From: Metallyticus violacea
Lineage: Eukaryota; Arthropoda; Insecta; Mantodea; Metallyticidae
NCBI GenBank assembly: GCA_030762175.1
Contig: CM060834.1
Coordinates: 68,863,501-68,927,500 of the forward strand
DNA length: 64,000 nucleotides
Direction: 5' to 3'
The position numbers and the translations under genes were made by a program. The notes under the pieces are model-generated. The model saw only the letters and a program-made list of their open reading frames with translations. It had not been told where the DNA came from and did no database searches. This document shows, in pieces, positions 22,740 through 33,968 of this stretch (its first letter is position 1; each line of letters opens with the position of its first letter).

Positions 22740-22748
22740 TAAGTTGAA
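22740..22748 (+). repeat. Probable target-site duplication of PLE-4, right
   Basis: TAAGTTGAA, identical to 20026-20034. Confidence 0.6.
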
Positions 22749-22839
22749 GTTTGATTCACAGATTGTTAAATAAATTTCATGAAATGAGAAGTATTCTTGA
22801 TAAAAAGTGTATAGACAGATGCAGTACTCAAAGGAGAAA

Positions 22840-23106
22840 ACCGCCAAGGGTGGCCGAGGTCATTAAGGCCGGACTCATGAGCAGGAGGTCTGGGGTGCGA
22901 ATCCCGCCAGAACCGTCCTGGCGGGTTTTTTCCAGGTTTTCCTCGGTCCTCATAAATGGCAAATGCTGGTGAGGTACCCTAAAACTTAGGCTTGAAACGT
23001 TTCCTTCCTTAAAAATCCTTTCCAAATATATCATCTCATTTCATTCATCACCAGTGCCCTGGTACCTCTGTAGTAAAAATGGGCATTAAACACGATTCAT
23101 TCATTC
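22840..23106 (+). mobile_element. SINE-A copy 5 (full length, well preserved)
   Basis: Head GGTGGCCGAGGTCATTAAGG with B box GGTGCGAATCCCGCC, then 'ttttttccaggttttcctcg' and 'ataaatggcaaatgctgg'. The 3' part is GTAGTAAAAATGGGCATTAA ending in ATTCATTCATTC. Confidence 0.9.
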
Positions 23107-23109
23107 AAA

Positions 23110-23945
23110 GGAGAAACATTAGATCACATTGGTTATGCTCTGGAATGTTCCCCTAAAAATCACTTTATCTTTCTCAGCAAATGGGAATTTCCTATTCTTC
23201 TGTTCAAATGGCTAAAAAGCTACTGAAGTTAAAAACCCTATAAAATTACTGTAGTGCAAGAACTTAAAACAGGTGACCTGACCCAGGAGTGGATTTTGAA
23301 TAGTGTGCATGATGGAGAAATTGATATAATCCAATTTTCTTTACAGACAAATCTTGGTTCTACCTAAGTGGGTTTGTTAATTCACAAAACAATCAACATT
23401 GGAGTTCAAGAAAACCTAATTTGTTACACAAGAAACTTTGCACGATAAAACATAGGAGTGTGGTGTGCCATTATTGGTAAGAGAATAACAGGCCCCTTTT
23501 TTTTAATAAACAATTATTAGTGATAGGTATGTGTAGAATATTTTGTTAACTCTTTTTCGGTGAATTAAATGTGTGGGAACTTTCCAACGGGACACTGCTG
23601 TAGCATTAAAGTTATTACATACAATCATTTCTAGCATTAATATTTCACATTCAAGTATCGATAGTAAGGCTAATTAAAGAAATAATGCTTAAACTGACAC
23701 TTTTTAAGAACAAATTGATGGAGCTCAATACTGAGTGAAAACCATAATGTAAATGGGAATCATACCGAGTTTGAATTCAATTCGGAAAGTATATTCAAAT
23801 TAATTTGATTATGACATGTAAACATGGTAATAATTACCTTCACTTGGGCATACCTTATGAAGCAAAAATTTGAAGCTGAGCTATTAAGATGTCAAAATTG
23901 TGGATGCTATATTTTACATTTCCAACCCAATACAAATCACTTTGC
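23110..23945. other. Stretch with no recognised gene
   Basis: No motif-bearing frame. 23695-23730 (ctttttaagaacaaat..atggagct) repeats a phrase found at 11780-11805 inside PLE-2, so part of it may be PLE debris. Confidence 0.4.
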
Positions 23946-23949
23946 ACTT

Positions 23950-24247
23950 TTTTTTTTTCTTTTTTTTAAATTTATGGACGCTCTTTAACATCTCAGGTCA
24001 TCAGCGTCACTTTCAACTCAGGGTGTGAAATGGCTGACTAATTTTGCTCAGAGGCCTCTCTTTCAGGCTTGAGGTTCTTTTTCCTGCCGCAAATTTGCAA
24101 CACGGAACCCATGGCTTTACTTCCCTTCCGAAGGAAGCCATACTTTGGATTTTTACGCCCGAAAAAATGCATCAGTCCTGGCCAGGTTCGAACTCATAAT
24201 CTTGGGTTTAGGAGGTAAATATGGTAACCATTACACCGCCAGGACTG
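23950..24247 (-). mobile_element. SINE-B copy 1 (tRNA-headed)
   Basis: On minus the head reads CCTGGCGGTGTAATGGTTAC (A box) and GAGTTCGAACCTGGCC (B box), very close to an intact tRNA of the Glu/Asp type. A body of about 220 bases follows, with 'ccttcggaagggaagtaaag', and a poly-A/T end. It shares its body with 43548-43845 and 45278-45472. Confidence 0.85.
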
Positions 24248-24582
24248 ACACTTGCATAGGAAAGTGCTGTTAACTCAATATATACTTTGGAACTTCCACA
24301 GTCAGGCATTTATATGTAATTCTTTTATTGTTGATCCTAACCAGAACAGTACATATTCACTTGTCCACAATTTAGTAGAACATCTCTTATGAACCTTTGT
24401 CACATCAAGTGGCTGATAATGCAGACAAAAGTTCACCAAACATGTTCTAATTGATATGTAGGTTATTGGAAGTTGTGTGAGCAATTAGGTTACACTCAAC
24501 ACATATAAGAATTATGCATGTACTAATATTAAAGTTAGTCCTAGAAAGAAATATAATTTCTTAATTTTCTTAGTAACGAACA

Positions 24583-27500
24583 TCAGCACTCACTTGAAGC
24601 ATTTGGACTTAAAGGTGGAGCATCTTTAGACTCTCTTCTTATGGGCACTGACTGCTGTGTTGTTGCTGAACTTCTTGAACCATGGCTGGATGAATGTGAC
24701 GAGTCATTTGAACCCCTTCTTAACTGTGTCAGTCTTTTGAAACTTTCTCCCTCAGCTGCAAATGCTGTTGCCACAGCAGCTAAACATGATGGTAGGTCAG
24801 GTGTCTTCTCATTTGCTTTCTCAGATGCACGGGATTTCTCTTTCTCTTCCTTCTTTTTCTGTTTGGCCATTGCATTTTCTTGCCCAGACTTTTTTAGTTT
24901 AAGAAGTTTGCTTTTCTGAACACCCTTGTTATAGTTCTTGGACATACTTTTTAACTTCATTTTTTCTGTCGAACTCATCTTCCTTTGACTATTTTGCACT
25001 GATGCTGTGGAAGATTTCTTAATGTTTATCTTTTTATTCACATCTTGACTTTTGTGAATTCTCAACTCCTTACATTTCATTTCAAGCAGTCGTTCTGCAC
25101 TTTCATTAATGCTCTCAACTTTTTCTTTCTTTTTCTTACCTTTATAAGTCTGAGCTTCATGTTTCCTTACAAAAATGGGTACACCCTTTTTACGTGCCAC
25201 TGGTCGCTTTTTATCCACATCAAGAGCAGTTTTAGAATTTGATCCGACTTGGTTATTGCTATCATAATGATTATCAGGTTTGTTTTCTACATTATCAGGT
25301 GACTGCAAGCAATCTACACTATTGCGATGTTGAAGATTTGGACTTGTGCTCCGACTTGAAAAGGTACTGCTCGAAGAATGCCTTCGAATAATTCTGGAGG
25401 CTTCTGCAGGTAAATGCAATCTAGGTGGGAAAGTAAATGCTTGAGTTGGAGAAGGAGGATCAACTGGAGTTAACGGTGGTGGGGAACGAAGCGACTCCTT
25501 TGAATCCATTATCTTTCTGTGCTGTGACATGGTATCATCATTTTGTCTGGCAGCCAGCTGAAGAGTGGGAGGGCCAATCTGTCTTCTTAGACGCAGAGCA
25601 ACTGCTACGGGAAGTGTTGGCACATTGCTGAGTCTCAACACTGCATTTTTAACCAGTCGTGTCTTTAACAGTAAGTCTTTCTTCTGTCTACGAACAGATT
25701 TTAATGGAGACCTAAGTTTTTTTCTTGGGATGATAGCACCACTTTCTGATATACTACCTAATCCACTGCGGCGTTTAGAGTCCCCTTGTTCTACTTCATA
25801 TAAAAGATTAATTGCACCTTCATCCATTAGCAAGCGATCAATTTCTCTCATGCGTTGTGAGCGTCTCTTCCTTTCAGCTGAAGCCACAACAGCAGCCTCA
25901 TTAGATGTTGCCAACAATGTGGTAGGGACCTTTTTAGATGACAATGTTGTTGAGCTGCTCACTGATGGTTGTGCATCTTCTCTGAGATTTAAACTTACAT
26001 TTACTTTTGCATTTTCAGTGCTTTTTGATGCCAAACGGTCACCAATATTGGAACTGGCAGCATTTTTTGAAACAGCAGGAACTTCAGAACATTCTGGCAA
26101 CGTAATACTTGCTACATTGATATTTGCCTGGGGCGTAATGCTGTTAAATTTTAATTCTTTAGTACTGTCTTCCTCAGCTTTTGGGGGTCTTCTTCTTGGG
26201 CTATACGTTCTTGGCGGAGTAGCAAATTTTCTTGTATTGAGGGCTAAACCAGGAAAATCATCATCAGACTTACCATCACACAAATCTGCAGATACAAATG
26301 ATTCCTGAACCTCAATTATGGATTTAGTCTCTTGGTTTGTGTTGCTTGATGAAGTTAAGTCTTTGGAATTATGTGTGCTAACAATTTTTTTCCGTTTTGG
26401 TGATGAGATTTCACTCTTATCACAATTACCATTATTTAAAGGCATCATATGACTTTTTTCACTTGTACATGGCTTTTTGTGTGCTTCCACAGTTTTTATA
26501 TATTTTAATTTTTTTACATCAGTCTTACTATTTGCATTTAAATTTTCATCTTTGGGACTTTGCATATCCAGCTGTTCTTTCTTTTTTGTTGTATTTATTT
26601 TTTTTGAAACTGTACTGGCACTGTCTGATAATTTTCTTTTTTGTGCTGCTTTCTGTTTAGAAGATTCAGCAGCCTGTAACATTAAATTTCTGCTTAACTG
26701 TTCTCCACCACCTTGAACAGAAGAGTTGCTGTTTGTCTTTGCTAATTTTTTTATAGCTGCATTTGCTTCTTTTTTTGCTCGCTCCCTATTTTTGGGTATT
26801 TTTGCAGCCTTCTCTTGTGCATCTACTGGCTTCTTCTTTTTACTCCTAATAGGTAATTCCATCAACTGTTTAAGAGCCATTTCCCTTTCAACTAAAGGAT
26901 CCAATTTTCCTGGCCCTGAATGCACTAAAATGTGTTCTGAACTAGGCCCTGCTTCTATCAGCGAGGGGGGTTTGCTTGCCTCTGCCAATAATGCCTTTCC
27001 TTCTGAAATTGTGGAATTCGTTTCTGGCATCCATCCTGAATCCCCTTCTCCTTCTAAAATTGCTAATAACTCTCCATGTTCAGGAATTGCTGTTGGCTGT
27101 GGCACAACTGCATAGCCAGAAGGCAATAAAGTTGAATCTGAACTTTGCTGGTAACGTGCAGATTTAGTAGCTGTTGTCTCTATCTCACCAACAGTGGAAC
27201 TTGATACTACAGTTGCTGAAGGTGACAATCGATTTGCCAAACGTTGGGTTAATTTCATTGCAAAAAACAAATCCCCTCCTTCTGGTGTATCATGAACAGG
27301 ATGTTTTTTTAGAGAACGCTCAAGTAGTTCTTGTGCTATTTCATCCTGAGTTACAATTTGGCTTGTAAGGTTGCGATAAGGAACACGAACTCCCAGGCGA
27401 GGCTTCTGTAGCTTTCGCCCACTGCCAATTATATCTTCTGCTGGATTATCAAGGTTCCGTCCCATTAAATGTGGAGGAATGACGAAGCTTGGCGTTGCTA

Positions 27501-27777
27501 CAGGAAGACCTGCAGCATCCTCATGTGTTGTATTACGTGGTCCAGACTGTTGAGGCATCTTGGGGGTTGCTGCCGGTAGTTTAATCTCTCTAGACAATGA
27601 ATTATTTAAAATAATAGTATCTTGGAGCCCCTCACCTTCAGATGTAACGATTACTTCATTTACCAATTCACACTCTGCAGTGGTTATCACAAACACGTCC
27701 TGATTTAATTTAACAGAATGTGCCACAGCATCCAGAATCTGTCCATGTTCTATTCCATTATTTGTACATACATCCAT
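24583..27777 (-). CDS. Large lysine/serine-rich, probably nuclear protein, unidentified
   Basis: The open frame runs 1064 codons without a break, and its codon use and conservation-like texture differ from the surrounding dead elements, so it is a real exon. The ATG is taken at 27777; the frame stays open to a GTG at 27783, next to a possible splice acceptor. Visible parts: a compact block at about 118-160 (QKPRLGVRVPYRNLTSQIV then IAQELLERSLKK); long lysine-rich low-complexity tracts (about 300-470); a proline-rich segment near 530 (PPRTYSPRRRPPK); a second compact block at about 640-665 (MREIDRLLMDEGAINLLYEV) followed by a basic stretch (RRQKKDLLLKTRLVKNAVL); Lys-rich sequence at about 860-980; and a Ser/His/Arg-rich tail. 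No catalytic motif or transmembrane segment is seen. Basic clusters suggest nuclear localisation. At the 3' end, GTGAGT at 24589-24584 is a consensus donor, so the protein may continue into exons downstream rather than stop at TGA. I do not recognise the family. Confidence 0.85.
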   Translation of the reverse strand: MDVCTNNGIEHGQILDAVAHSVKLNQDVFVITTAECELVNEVIVTSEGEGLQDTIILNNSLSREIKLPAATPKMPQQSGPRNTTHEDAAGLPVATPSFVIPPHLMGRNLDNPAEDIIGSGRKLQKPRLGVRVPYRNLTSQIVTQDEIAQELLERSLKKHPVHDTPEGGDLFFAMKLTQRLANRLSPSATVVSSSTVGEIETTATKSARYQQSSDSTLLPSGYAVVPQPTAIPEHGELLAILEGEGDSGWMPETNSTISEGKALLAEASKPPSLIEAGPSSEHILVHSGPGKLDPLVEREMALKQLMELPIRSKKKKPVDAQEKAAKIPKNRERAKKEANAAIKKLAKTNSNSSVQGGGEQLSRNLMLQAAESSKQKAAQKRKLSDSASTVSKKINTTKKKEQLDMQSPKDENLNANSKTDVKKLKYIKTVEAHKKPCTSEKSHMMPLNNGNCDKSEISSPKRKKIVSTHNSKDLTSSSNTNQETKSIIEVQESFVSADLCDGKSDDDFPGLALNTRKFATPPRTYSPRRRPPKAEEDSTKELKFNSITPQANINVASITLPECSEVPAVSKNAASSNIGDRLASKSTENAKVNVSLNLREDAQPSVSSSTTLSSKKVPTTLLATSNEAAVVASAERKRRSQRMREIDRLLMDEGAINLLYEVEQGDSKRRSGLGSISESGAIIPRKKLRSPLKSVRRQKKDLLLKTRLVKNAVLRLSNVPTLPVAVALRLRRQIGPPTLQLAARQNDDTMSQHRKIMDSKESLRSPPPLTPVDPPSPTQAFTFPPRLHLPAEASRIIRRHSSSSTFSSRSTSPNLQHRNSVDCLQSPDNVENKPDNHYDSNNQVGSNSKTALDVDKKRPVARKKGVPIFVRKHEAQTYKGKKKKEKVESINESAERLLEMKCKELRIHKSQDVNKKINIKKSSTASVQNSQRKMSSTEKMKLKSMSKNYNKGVQKSKLLKLKKSGQENAMAKQKKKEEKEKSRASEKANEKTPDLPSCLAAVATAFAAEGESFKRLTQLRRGSNDSSHSSSHGSRSSATTQQSVPIRRESKDAPPLSPNASSEC

Positions 27778-28439
27778 TTTCACCTAACCCTGCATTTGTT
27801 TCAGGTACTGTACTGTTAATTTTTAATATGATGTTCACACATATCACCATGATGGATTATTTGCATGAACTTGTACAGCATAATGAGTATCTTCTGACAG
27901 CCAAATTAAAGGCACTCATTCACTACAAGGCACAGTCCTCGGTCTATGAACATTGTCATTTCCTTCAAAGCCAGTATGTAGCATCCTGCTTCGGTACTTC
28001 CTCTCTGCTGTGATCTGAAATAAATACGCATTCTTTTACACACTTCAAACTCTCTCATCTAGCATGTCATTCTTCAAAATTACGTTTAACATATTTTAGA
28101 TATATGAATAATAAATATCGTTCATAAAATTTTATGAATAGTTGCTAATTTCCGCGCACGAGTATATAACCTTTAAACCACTAATCATATCTAAGATCGC
28201 AAGCTTAACATCAATGGTTGCATTTGAGCATCACTTCCGACCTATCTACAAATTGTATTTAAAAGCGGATGTTTTAAGCCAAATGCAGCTAAATATTACT
28301 GCTATTATGAAACATTTAACATATGAATGTATAACATATCTAATTTGCACATCAAAATTAAACTGTATTGCTAATAGAAAACATAAACGTAAAATGTACA
28401 CATGTCAACACTTCATCGCGAACTCCGAGTAAACATAGT

Positions 28440-28640
28440 TATCAGCTTACCGAACGTCACTGTTCTTCTTATAAAGATCTCTTCAAAATAAATAAAAGGT
28501 GGGTTGCAATGTTTACATTATTATAAAATTGTTACTTTTTTGTTGTTGTTGCAGTTAAATGTCACAAAAATTAATAAACGCCAACCTGTTTTGCACCGGA
28601 GCGAGACTATTTCATTACGCATGCGCATACAATACATTTG
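28440..28640 (-). promoter_or_regulatory. Candidate promoter and non-coding first exon for the 24.6-27.8 kb gene
   Basis: This is more CpG-containing than its surroundings. It has a CRE-like TGACGTT (minus, about 28453-28459) directly before a donor GGTAAGC (exon end near 28451), and an NRF1-like GCATGCGCA at 28619-28627. A 5' UTR exon ending at 28451 joined to the acceptor near 27783 would fit. It is inferred from motifs only. It could be bidirectional. Confidence 0.35.
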
Positions 28641-28704
28641 GTATCAACTATCAGTACTCCACCACTGCCCTCTATACTAGAGCTATTTCTGGATTTGTAG
28701 GGTA

Positions 28705-28735
28705 AAGGTAGGTAGGTAGGTAGGTAGGTAAAGTT
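28705..28735 (+). repeat. (GGTA)n microsatellite
   Basis: About seven tandem GGTA units. Confidence 0.9.
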
Positions 28736-28739
28736 GTTT

Positions 28740-30840
28740 TCTCCTTGTATGCATTTTCATGCTCTGGAGGGAAAATAGAACGTGTTTATTTAGCACAATT
28801 TTTGTACAGATGTTCGTTTAATCTATCCAAACACATTTTAAAATTAACTACAATTAATATACACTTAGAGCAGCATTTTCAGCGTAACAAATAGAATAGC
28901 TGACCTTTAAGCTCCAGATAACAGTATACTGATAGCCTTCTAATAGCGATGTTTTGACAAAAAAGTGCTAAATTTAAAAGCCACATTTTCTTACGTGCAA
29001 CGCACTTTACATTAATCATGATTAATGTCAATATTAAATTAGACCAATGAAGAAATCCTATATTATAATAAATACTATAATAAATATAGTAATTTAAAAT
29101 AATTTCATTACCCTTAATTTAATTTTTTTATTCTATTGATATGAGACTAGAGAAAGAAAGAAGAGAAAGGAACTCTATTCTCGTTTTTTTAAACACATGT
29201 AAGACTTTAATGTGCTCTTCGTAAAAAAATAAAGCATTATTGTTTATTTGATCATTCTATTTAAATTCTGTGGTATGATGAAACACCTAAACCAAAACAA
29301 AATTAGTGTAGATCCCTTTTTAGATTTTCAGTGCTGCAATAGAATAGATACTAACAGAGCTAGAGTAATATTCTTTGCAGATTATATCAGTGCAATAATT
29401 TAATAAAATCACCAGATAGACTATCAATCAAGACAGTTAATTATTAAAAGAACTGAACTTGTGGCTCAAAGCTATTAAATTGTTCTTAAATTAGACATGA
29501 AACAAATTTTATTCAGTTCAAAACTAAGAATATGAATATCCAAACTGAATTGTAGCAACACAAAACACAGAAATAATGCTTGCTGTTATAACAGCATACA
29601 GCAACAGACTGTCCAAATACAGCCATGAGCTGTTATTATTGTAGTCAATTAATGTGATTTTGGCCTAGCATGCACTGTACTCAGTAACAGATATGGAGCA
29701 AAAATAACTTTCAGTAATTTAATTTTGTTTTTATGGTAAATAGAGAAAAATCTGCCTATCACTTCAACCCAGATTAAAATTTCTTTGTACAGAAAAATAT
29801 TTTGGAAAGGAACAATTTGTTATATAAAATGTCTTTTATAAGCCCGAACACTGTATAACATAAAATAAGCATAGTTTTTGGGTACAATATTTTTAAACTT
29901 ATCAAGTAATGTTAAGATTTTTTTTTTTTTTTTCAAAATATAAACATCCTCATGATCATGTAAATAATACAGATTGACATAAGCAAAAAATGTTATTTTG
30001 TAATTTTTTATTGTTGTGTTATGTACTGTAAGGGTGGCTAAAGGTATTATTTTTGATAGGGTCAAAGTAACAACACCATTAACACTGTTGTGTTTCAGAT
30101 TTATTGAATTGCTTTAGGGACATTGCAAAGCTAAAGGAGCTATGCAGCAAAATTATAGATTCTCAGAAAATCAATAAAAGATTTATCATATTGCAGCATT
30201 AAGAATACATTCACTCTGTTAATGCTTCTTTTTGTCATTTTACGCAATATTTAATTATAAAAAATAAAGAGGATTAGAAAACTGCTAAGCACAAAATTAT
30301 ATTTCTCTCTAAGAGCAATTCCTTACTACTTTTTGGAGTGAGTATATTAGAGCTGCCTGGAGTTAAAACCAAATTAAAAAAAGATAAAGAAATATTCTTT
30401 TAAAATGTAAACATAACAGTTCTTTTTTGTACATACTTAATATTTTATGCCAACTCCCAAGCCTTCAAGAAGGTTCTGAATTGATTAATCCTTAAGCGGG
30501 AGTGGCACAGCACTCAGTACTGCCTTTTCAGATTTCTGAGAATTATACCTGACTTGTGCATTCTCCTTTGAAGATGACTAATGCACATTTGTGTTTTAAT
30601 TGTTTCTGTCTGATGCTAGATGCAAACAACTTACACTTTTGCACTTTTGCAGTATTTTGTACTGCACTCACCCAGAAATATAGTACTTTGTTTTTATTTA
30701 TTATTATTATTACTTCATATTACATTTAGAATTTTACAATGTTTTCTTGATCCTTCAGTGCTTGTTAATCCAGGATCCTATATAGTAACAATTTGGTTAT
30801 TGTGTACATGGATCCTACGTCACTCTAACAAGTGAACTTT
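28740..30840. other. Stretch with no recognised gene
   Basis: About 2.1 kb of AT-rich DNA with no motif-bearing frame on either strand and no repeat recognised from elsewhere in the window. Confidence 0.5.
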
Positions 30841-30849
30841 ACAAACTCC

Positions 30850-32450
30850 CCTAAAGGTGATCATCTTCTCTCATTGATTATTTATTACCTTCTTCCTTTG
30901 CTCTGATCACTTTCCTCTTACTTTCCTACATAATTTCCAAATTGATTCTTCTTTTCTTATAATCCCAAAAATCTTTAATACCAGAATTTCTGTCTGCAAA
31001 CCCACTTCTTGTTCATATTTCCTCTCGCCACCCCTCATGTTCTGTACATTCTATTATGCAAGTTCTTGTCTACCTTACCACACAGTGGGCACAATTCTCT
31101 ATCAACTTCTACCCATAATATCATTGTTCCTGCTCTTGCCCATGCCATATCCTCCCTACACATTTTGCAACAAACCTTAATATATTTTTCCTGCTCCACT
31201 CTTTCTTAAAACTCCTATAATATATCAGAGTACCCTTATCTCTTAGGATACAAAATATTTTCTGTTTCTCTGTATCATCAATCCTTGCTTTCACTTTATT
31301 CCATGTGCCTTGCCCATTTGGTGACTATAAACTCACTAGCTCTCCCAAACCAATTTCTCTTACAATTTCCTCTAATCTACCTACATAACTCCCCCCCCCA
31401 TTTACCTTCTTCCTGTGCCCCCCAAACAGTCTTTGAGAATATTTCCTTCCTCTAATGATTGTACCCTCTGCCAGTTATGTCATAATGCATTTTGTTACTA
31501 GACGTTAACAGCCCACCATTCCTAGTTCCATCAAGGCTACCCCATTGAGTGCTGCTCTAGGTAATCCCAATATCATTTTACAGACTCTCTATGAATCTGA
31601 TCTATAAATGTCCACCCTTTTTCTATCCTATGCATCATTTTTTATCTCTAACCAGTTTACACTCATATTTGGTATTTTCTTCAATCATTGGTAGCTAATT
31701 TTCCCTTCCCTAGTGTATTCTTCCTTTGTTCTGTCCATTTTCCATTAATGTTCAGCCTAACCCCCAAATAATAAAATTTCCTTACCATTTAAATTTTACT
31801 TCCCTCTAGCCACCATTTCTCATCTCTGATTAATTCATTCCCTATTTTACATACCAAAATTTTGTATTTACTTTTTTTATCTTTAAGCCCCATTTTTTTA
31901 CAATATTTCTCTGTTGCTTCTATTTCTTTCTTTAAACCTACACTTGTAATTGCAACTGCTACTAAATCATCTGCAAAAAAGCAAACCTGAAATATCTTTA
32001 TTATTAATTGATAGACAGTACCTATTTTCCATTCCTATTTCTTCAACTATCTGATCTATAAACAGATTGAATAGTACTGGACTTAATTTACAACCTTGTC
32101 TTAAGCCAATGTATGTGGCACCCAGTCTGTTACTTTGTTGCTTTCGAGCCCAATACAAAAATTATTACCTGAATATAACCTCTGTATTTGTTCTATAAAC
32201 TTTCCACTCACTACCTTTTTTCTCAACTTCATCCAAAGTGCATCTCTTTTGATAGTATCAAAGGCCTTCTGAAGATCTACGGAGAACAAGTACACCTTCC
32301 CTATTTTTATACTCAGATATTTATCTATCAATGTTCTTATTATAAAGATGTTGTCTACTATACATTTCCCTTTTCTGAACCCCCCTTGGAAATTCAATAG
32401 CTTCCTTTCTCCCTCCACCCATGACTGTAATTTTTTGCTAACACCCCTTA
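30850..32450 (-). mobile_element. Decayed non-LTR retrotransposon, family LINE-B
   Basis: The minus strand carries RT: GGFRKGKCIVDNIFIIRTL (about 32380), LFSVDLQKAFDTIKRDALW (about 32270), RQGCKLSPVLFNLFIDQIV (about 32090) and, after a frameshift, FADDLVAVAITSVGLKKEIE (about 31975). The C-terminal region ends with a CxxC zinc motif near 31085. Frameshifts are frequent. A second copy of the C-terminal part is at 61060-61760. Confidence 0.8.
32101..32418 (-). pseudogene. LINE-B reverse transcriptase, fingers and palm
   Basis: A continuous frame with FRKGKCIVDNIFI and VDLQKAFDTI (catalytic Asp of motif A). Motif B follows in the next frame (31967-32158). It is broken before the FADD box. Confidence 0.75.
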
Positions 32451-32904
32451 AATACCTTACCTATCACTGATAAGAGACTTTAAAGTACTATGTTAACATG
32501 TTTTTATATTTTATTTCTAAAATACAAATGAATGAATGTGTATTTTAATAGTTCTTTAAATATCAATACCAAAATAATATGTTGATTTAATTTTTTTATT
32601 ATCACATTGAACATTGCACTTAGATGAAATAGAAGCAACCATTGTTGAGGTATTAGTAAAGGAAGATAGGGAGAAATACTTTGACTTCACATATGATTCA
32701 AGATGAAATAATTCTACAAGAGGATCATGGCAAGGCATCAATACAGTCAGGAGATGAAGACAGTAAACTAAACGAAAAAAGAATGCAAGAATGAATTCAT
32801 ATGTATAAAAAAAAGTGCCTAAGTCAAATGGGTTTAGCAAAGGGATGACCAACAAAAAATGTTGAATTCCAAAAATAAAAATTAAACAAATCACAACTAG
32901 AGAC

Positions 32905-33260
32905 AACATTTTCTAAAAAAGTCACATACCATCCAAAAGCCAATTATACATTTCAGAAGATTTTTAAACATTAGCATCCCAAAATTGTTTCAATGTGAAA
33001 AATTTGTTATAATTAAACAAAGCAGATTCCAGGCCCAATAAAAAAACCCTGTACTTCTCAAGATTAAGTTGGGAGGGTGAAAAATTCCCCGTAGGAAAAA
33101 CAAAGAAAAATATAGGTATAACATTGAAGGAGTGCTGGAGAAGCTTTCAATATAAGAAAAATCAGCAGTGGCCTCATTTTTTGGAATGATATCCATGCAA
33201 TTTAAAAAAAATATAAGTTATTAAAAATAGTTCAACAACCAAAGAAATTAAACATCTGGG
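32905..33260 (+). pseudogene. PLE-5 fragment (thumb and GIY-YIG region)
   Basis: Plus-strand pieces: VTYHPKANYTFQKIFKH, then remnants of the nuclease ending with KLLKIVQQPKKLNIWERY. The same order as in PLE-4 and PLE-10. Heavily mutated. Its 5' part may extend to about 32610. Confidence 0.6.
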
Positions 33261-33367
33261 AAAGGTATTGCATTATGTTGATAGAAGTTAGAAACAATGA
33301 AGTTGATTGATTATACATAAAGAGGTCGGTATTAAGTGACACTATACTTCACTAAATGATTAATTTA

Positions 33368-33409
33368 TCAGAACATATTTCAAGAGCATTCACACTCATC
33401 TTCAGCTGA
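33368..33409 (-). ncRNA. Hammerhead ribozyme, complete core (left arm of PLE-6)
   Basis: Minus strand: UCAG (stem I), CUGAAGA, stem II GAGUG..GCUCUU, GAAA, minimal stem III U-AU-G, cleavage triplet GUU, then CUGA pairing with UCAG. The core is intact with N=A, and the predicted cleavage is after GUU rather than GUC. Confidence 0.65.
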
Positions 33410-33521
33410 AGACCCACTAATGCCACAGGTGACGATGTGACCTCTGGTGATTATATACAGCGAAACAGGTAGTCCATGGTGGAATGTCAATATTCATAAA
33501 ACAATGCTTATTCTTTAAAAT

Positions 33522-33968
33522 ATGTTGGCAGCAGAAAATAAATTTAACATTGGGAAACTTTTGAACAGAATCATAAAAGATGTTATTCCATCCAACAAAA
33601 ACAGCAGGAGATTATCAAATTATTTGGATTGTGATCAGATATACATAAGAAATTTGGAGACAAGGACAAAAGAACCATTTAGAAATGGAAGATATAAACA
33701 AGTGGATAAATCAGCAGTTGTAGATCATTTTTGGACATACATTCATGATATTGCAAATGAAACAAAACTGTTGAAAGCTACCAACAATCCCAGGAAATTA
33801 GCAATATGGGAAAAGATTTTCAATTTAAAGAATAAGCATCATGTTATGAATTTTGACATCTCACCAATGGACTTTCTATTTTGCTGTATATTGCAACCAT
33901 CAGAGGTCACATCATCACCTGCCAGCATTAGTCGGTCCCCAGCTGAAGGTGAGAGTGAATGCTCTTGA
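33522..33968 (+). pseudogene. PLE-6 GIY-YIG nuclease end
   Basis: The 148-codon frame has DCDQIYIRNLETRTKE (GIY-YIG region, Gly lost), SAVVDHFWTYIHDI, LLKATNNPRKLAIWEKIF and a tail. The RT is absent. The 3' part of the frame runs into the right pLTR. Confidence 0.7.

Noticed and set aside
24170..24247. tRNA gene on the minus strand
   Set aside because: A and B boxes are good, but the sequence continues into a body shared with two other dispersed copies, so it is a SINE head. The same reasoning applies to 9260-9334, 22845-22920, 39100-39178 and 60820-60895.
25565..26308. 247-codon plus-strand frame
   Set aside because: It lies antisense to the 1064-codon exon, with composition mirroring that gene. 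A shadow frame.
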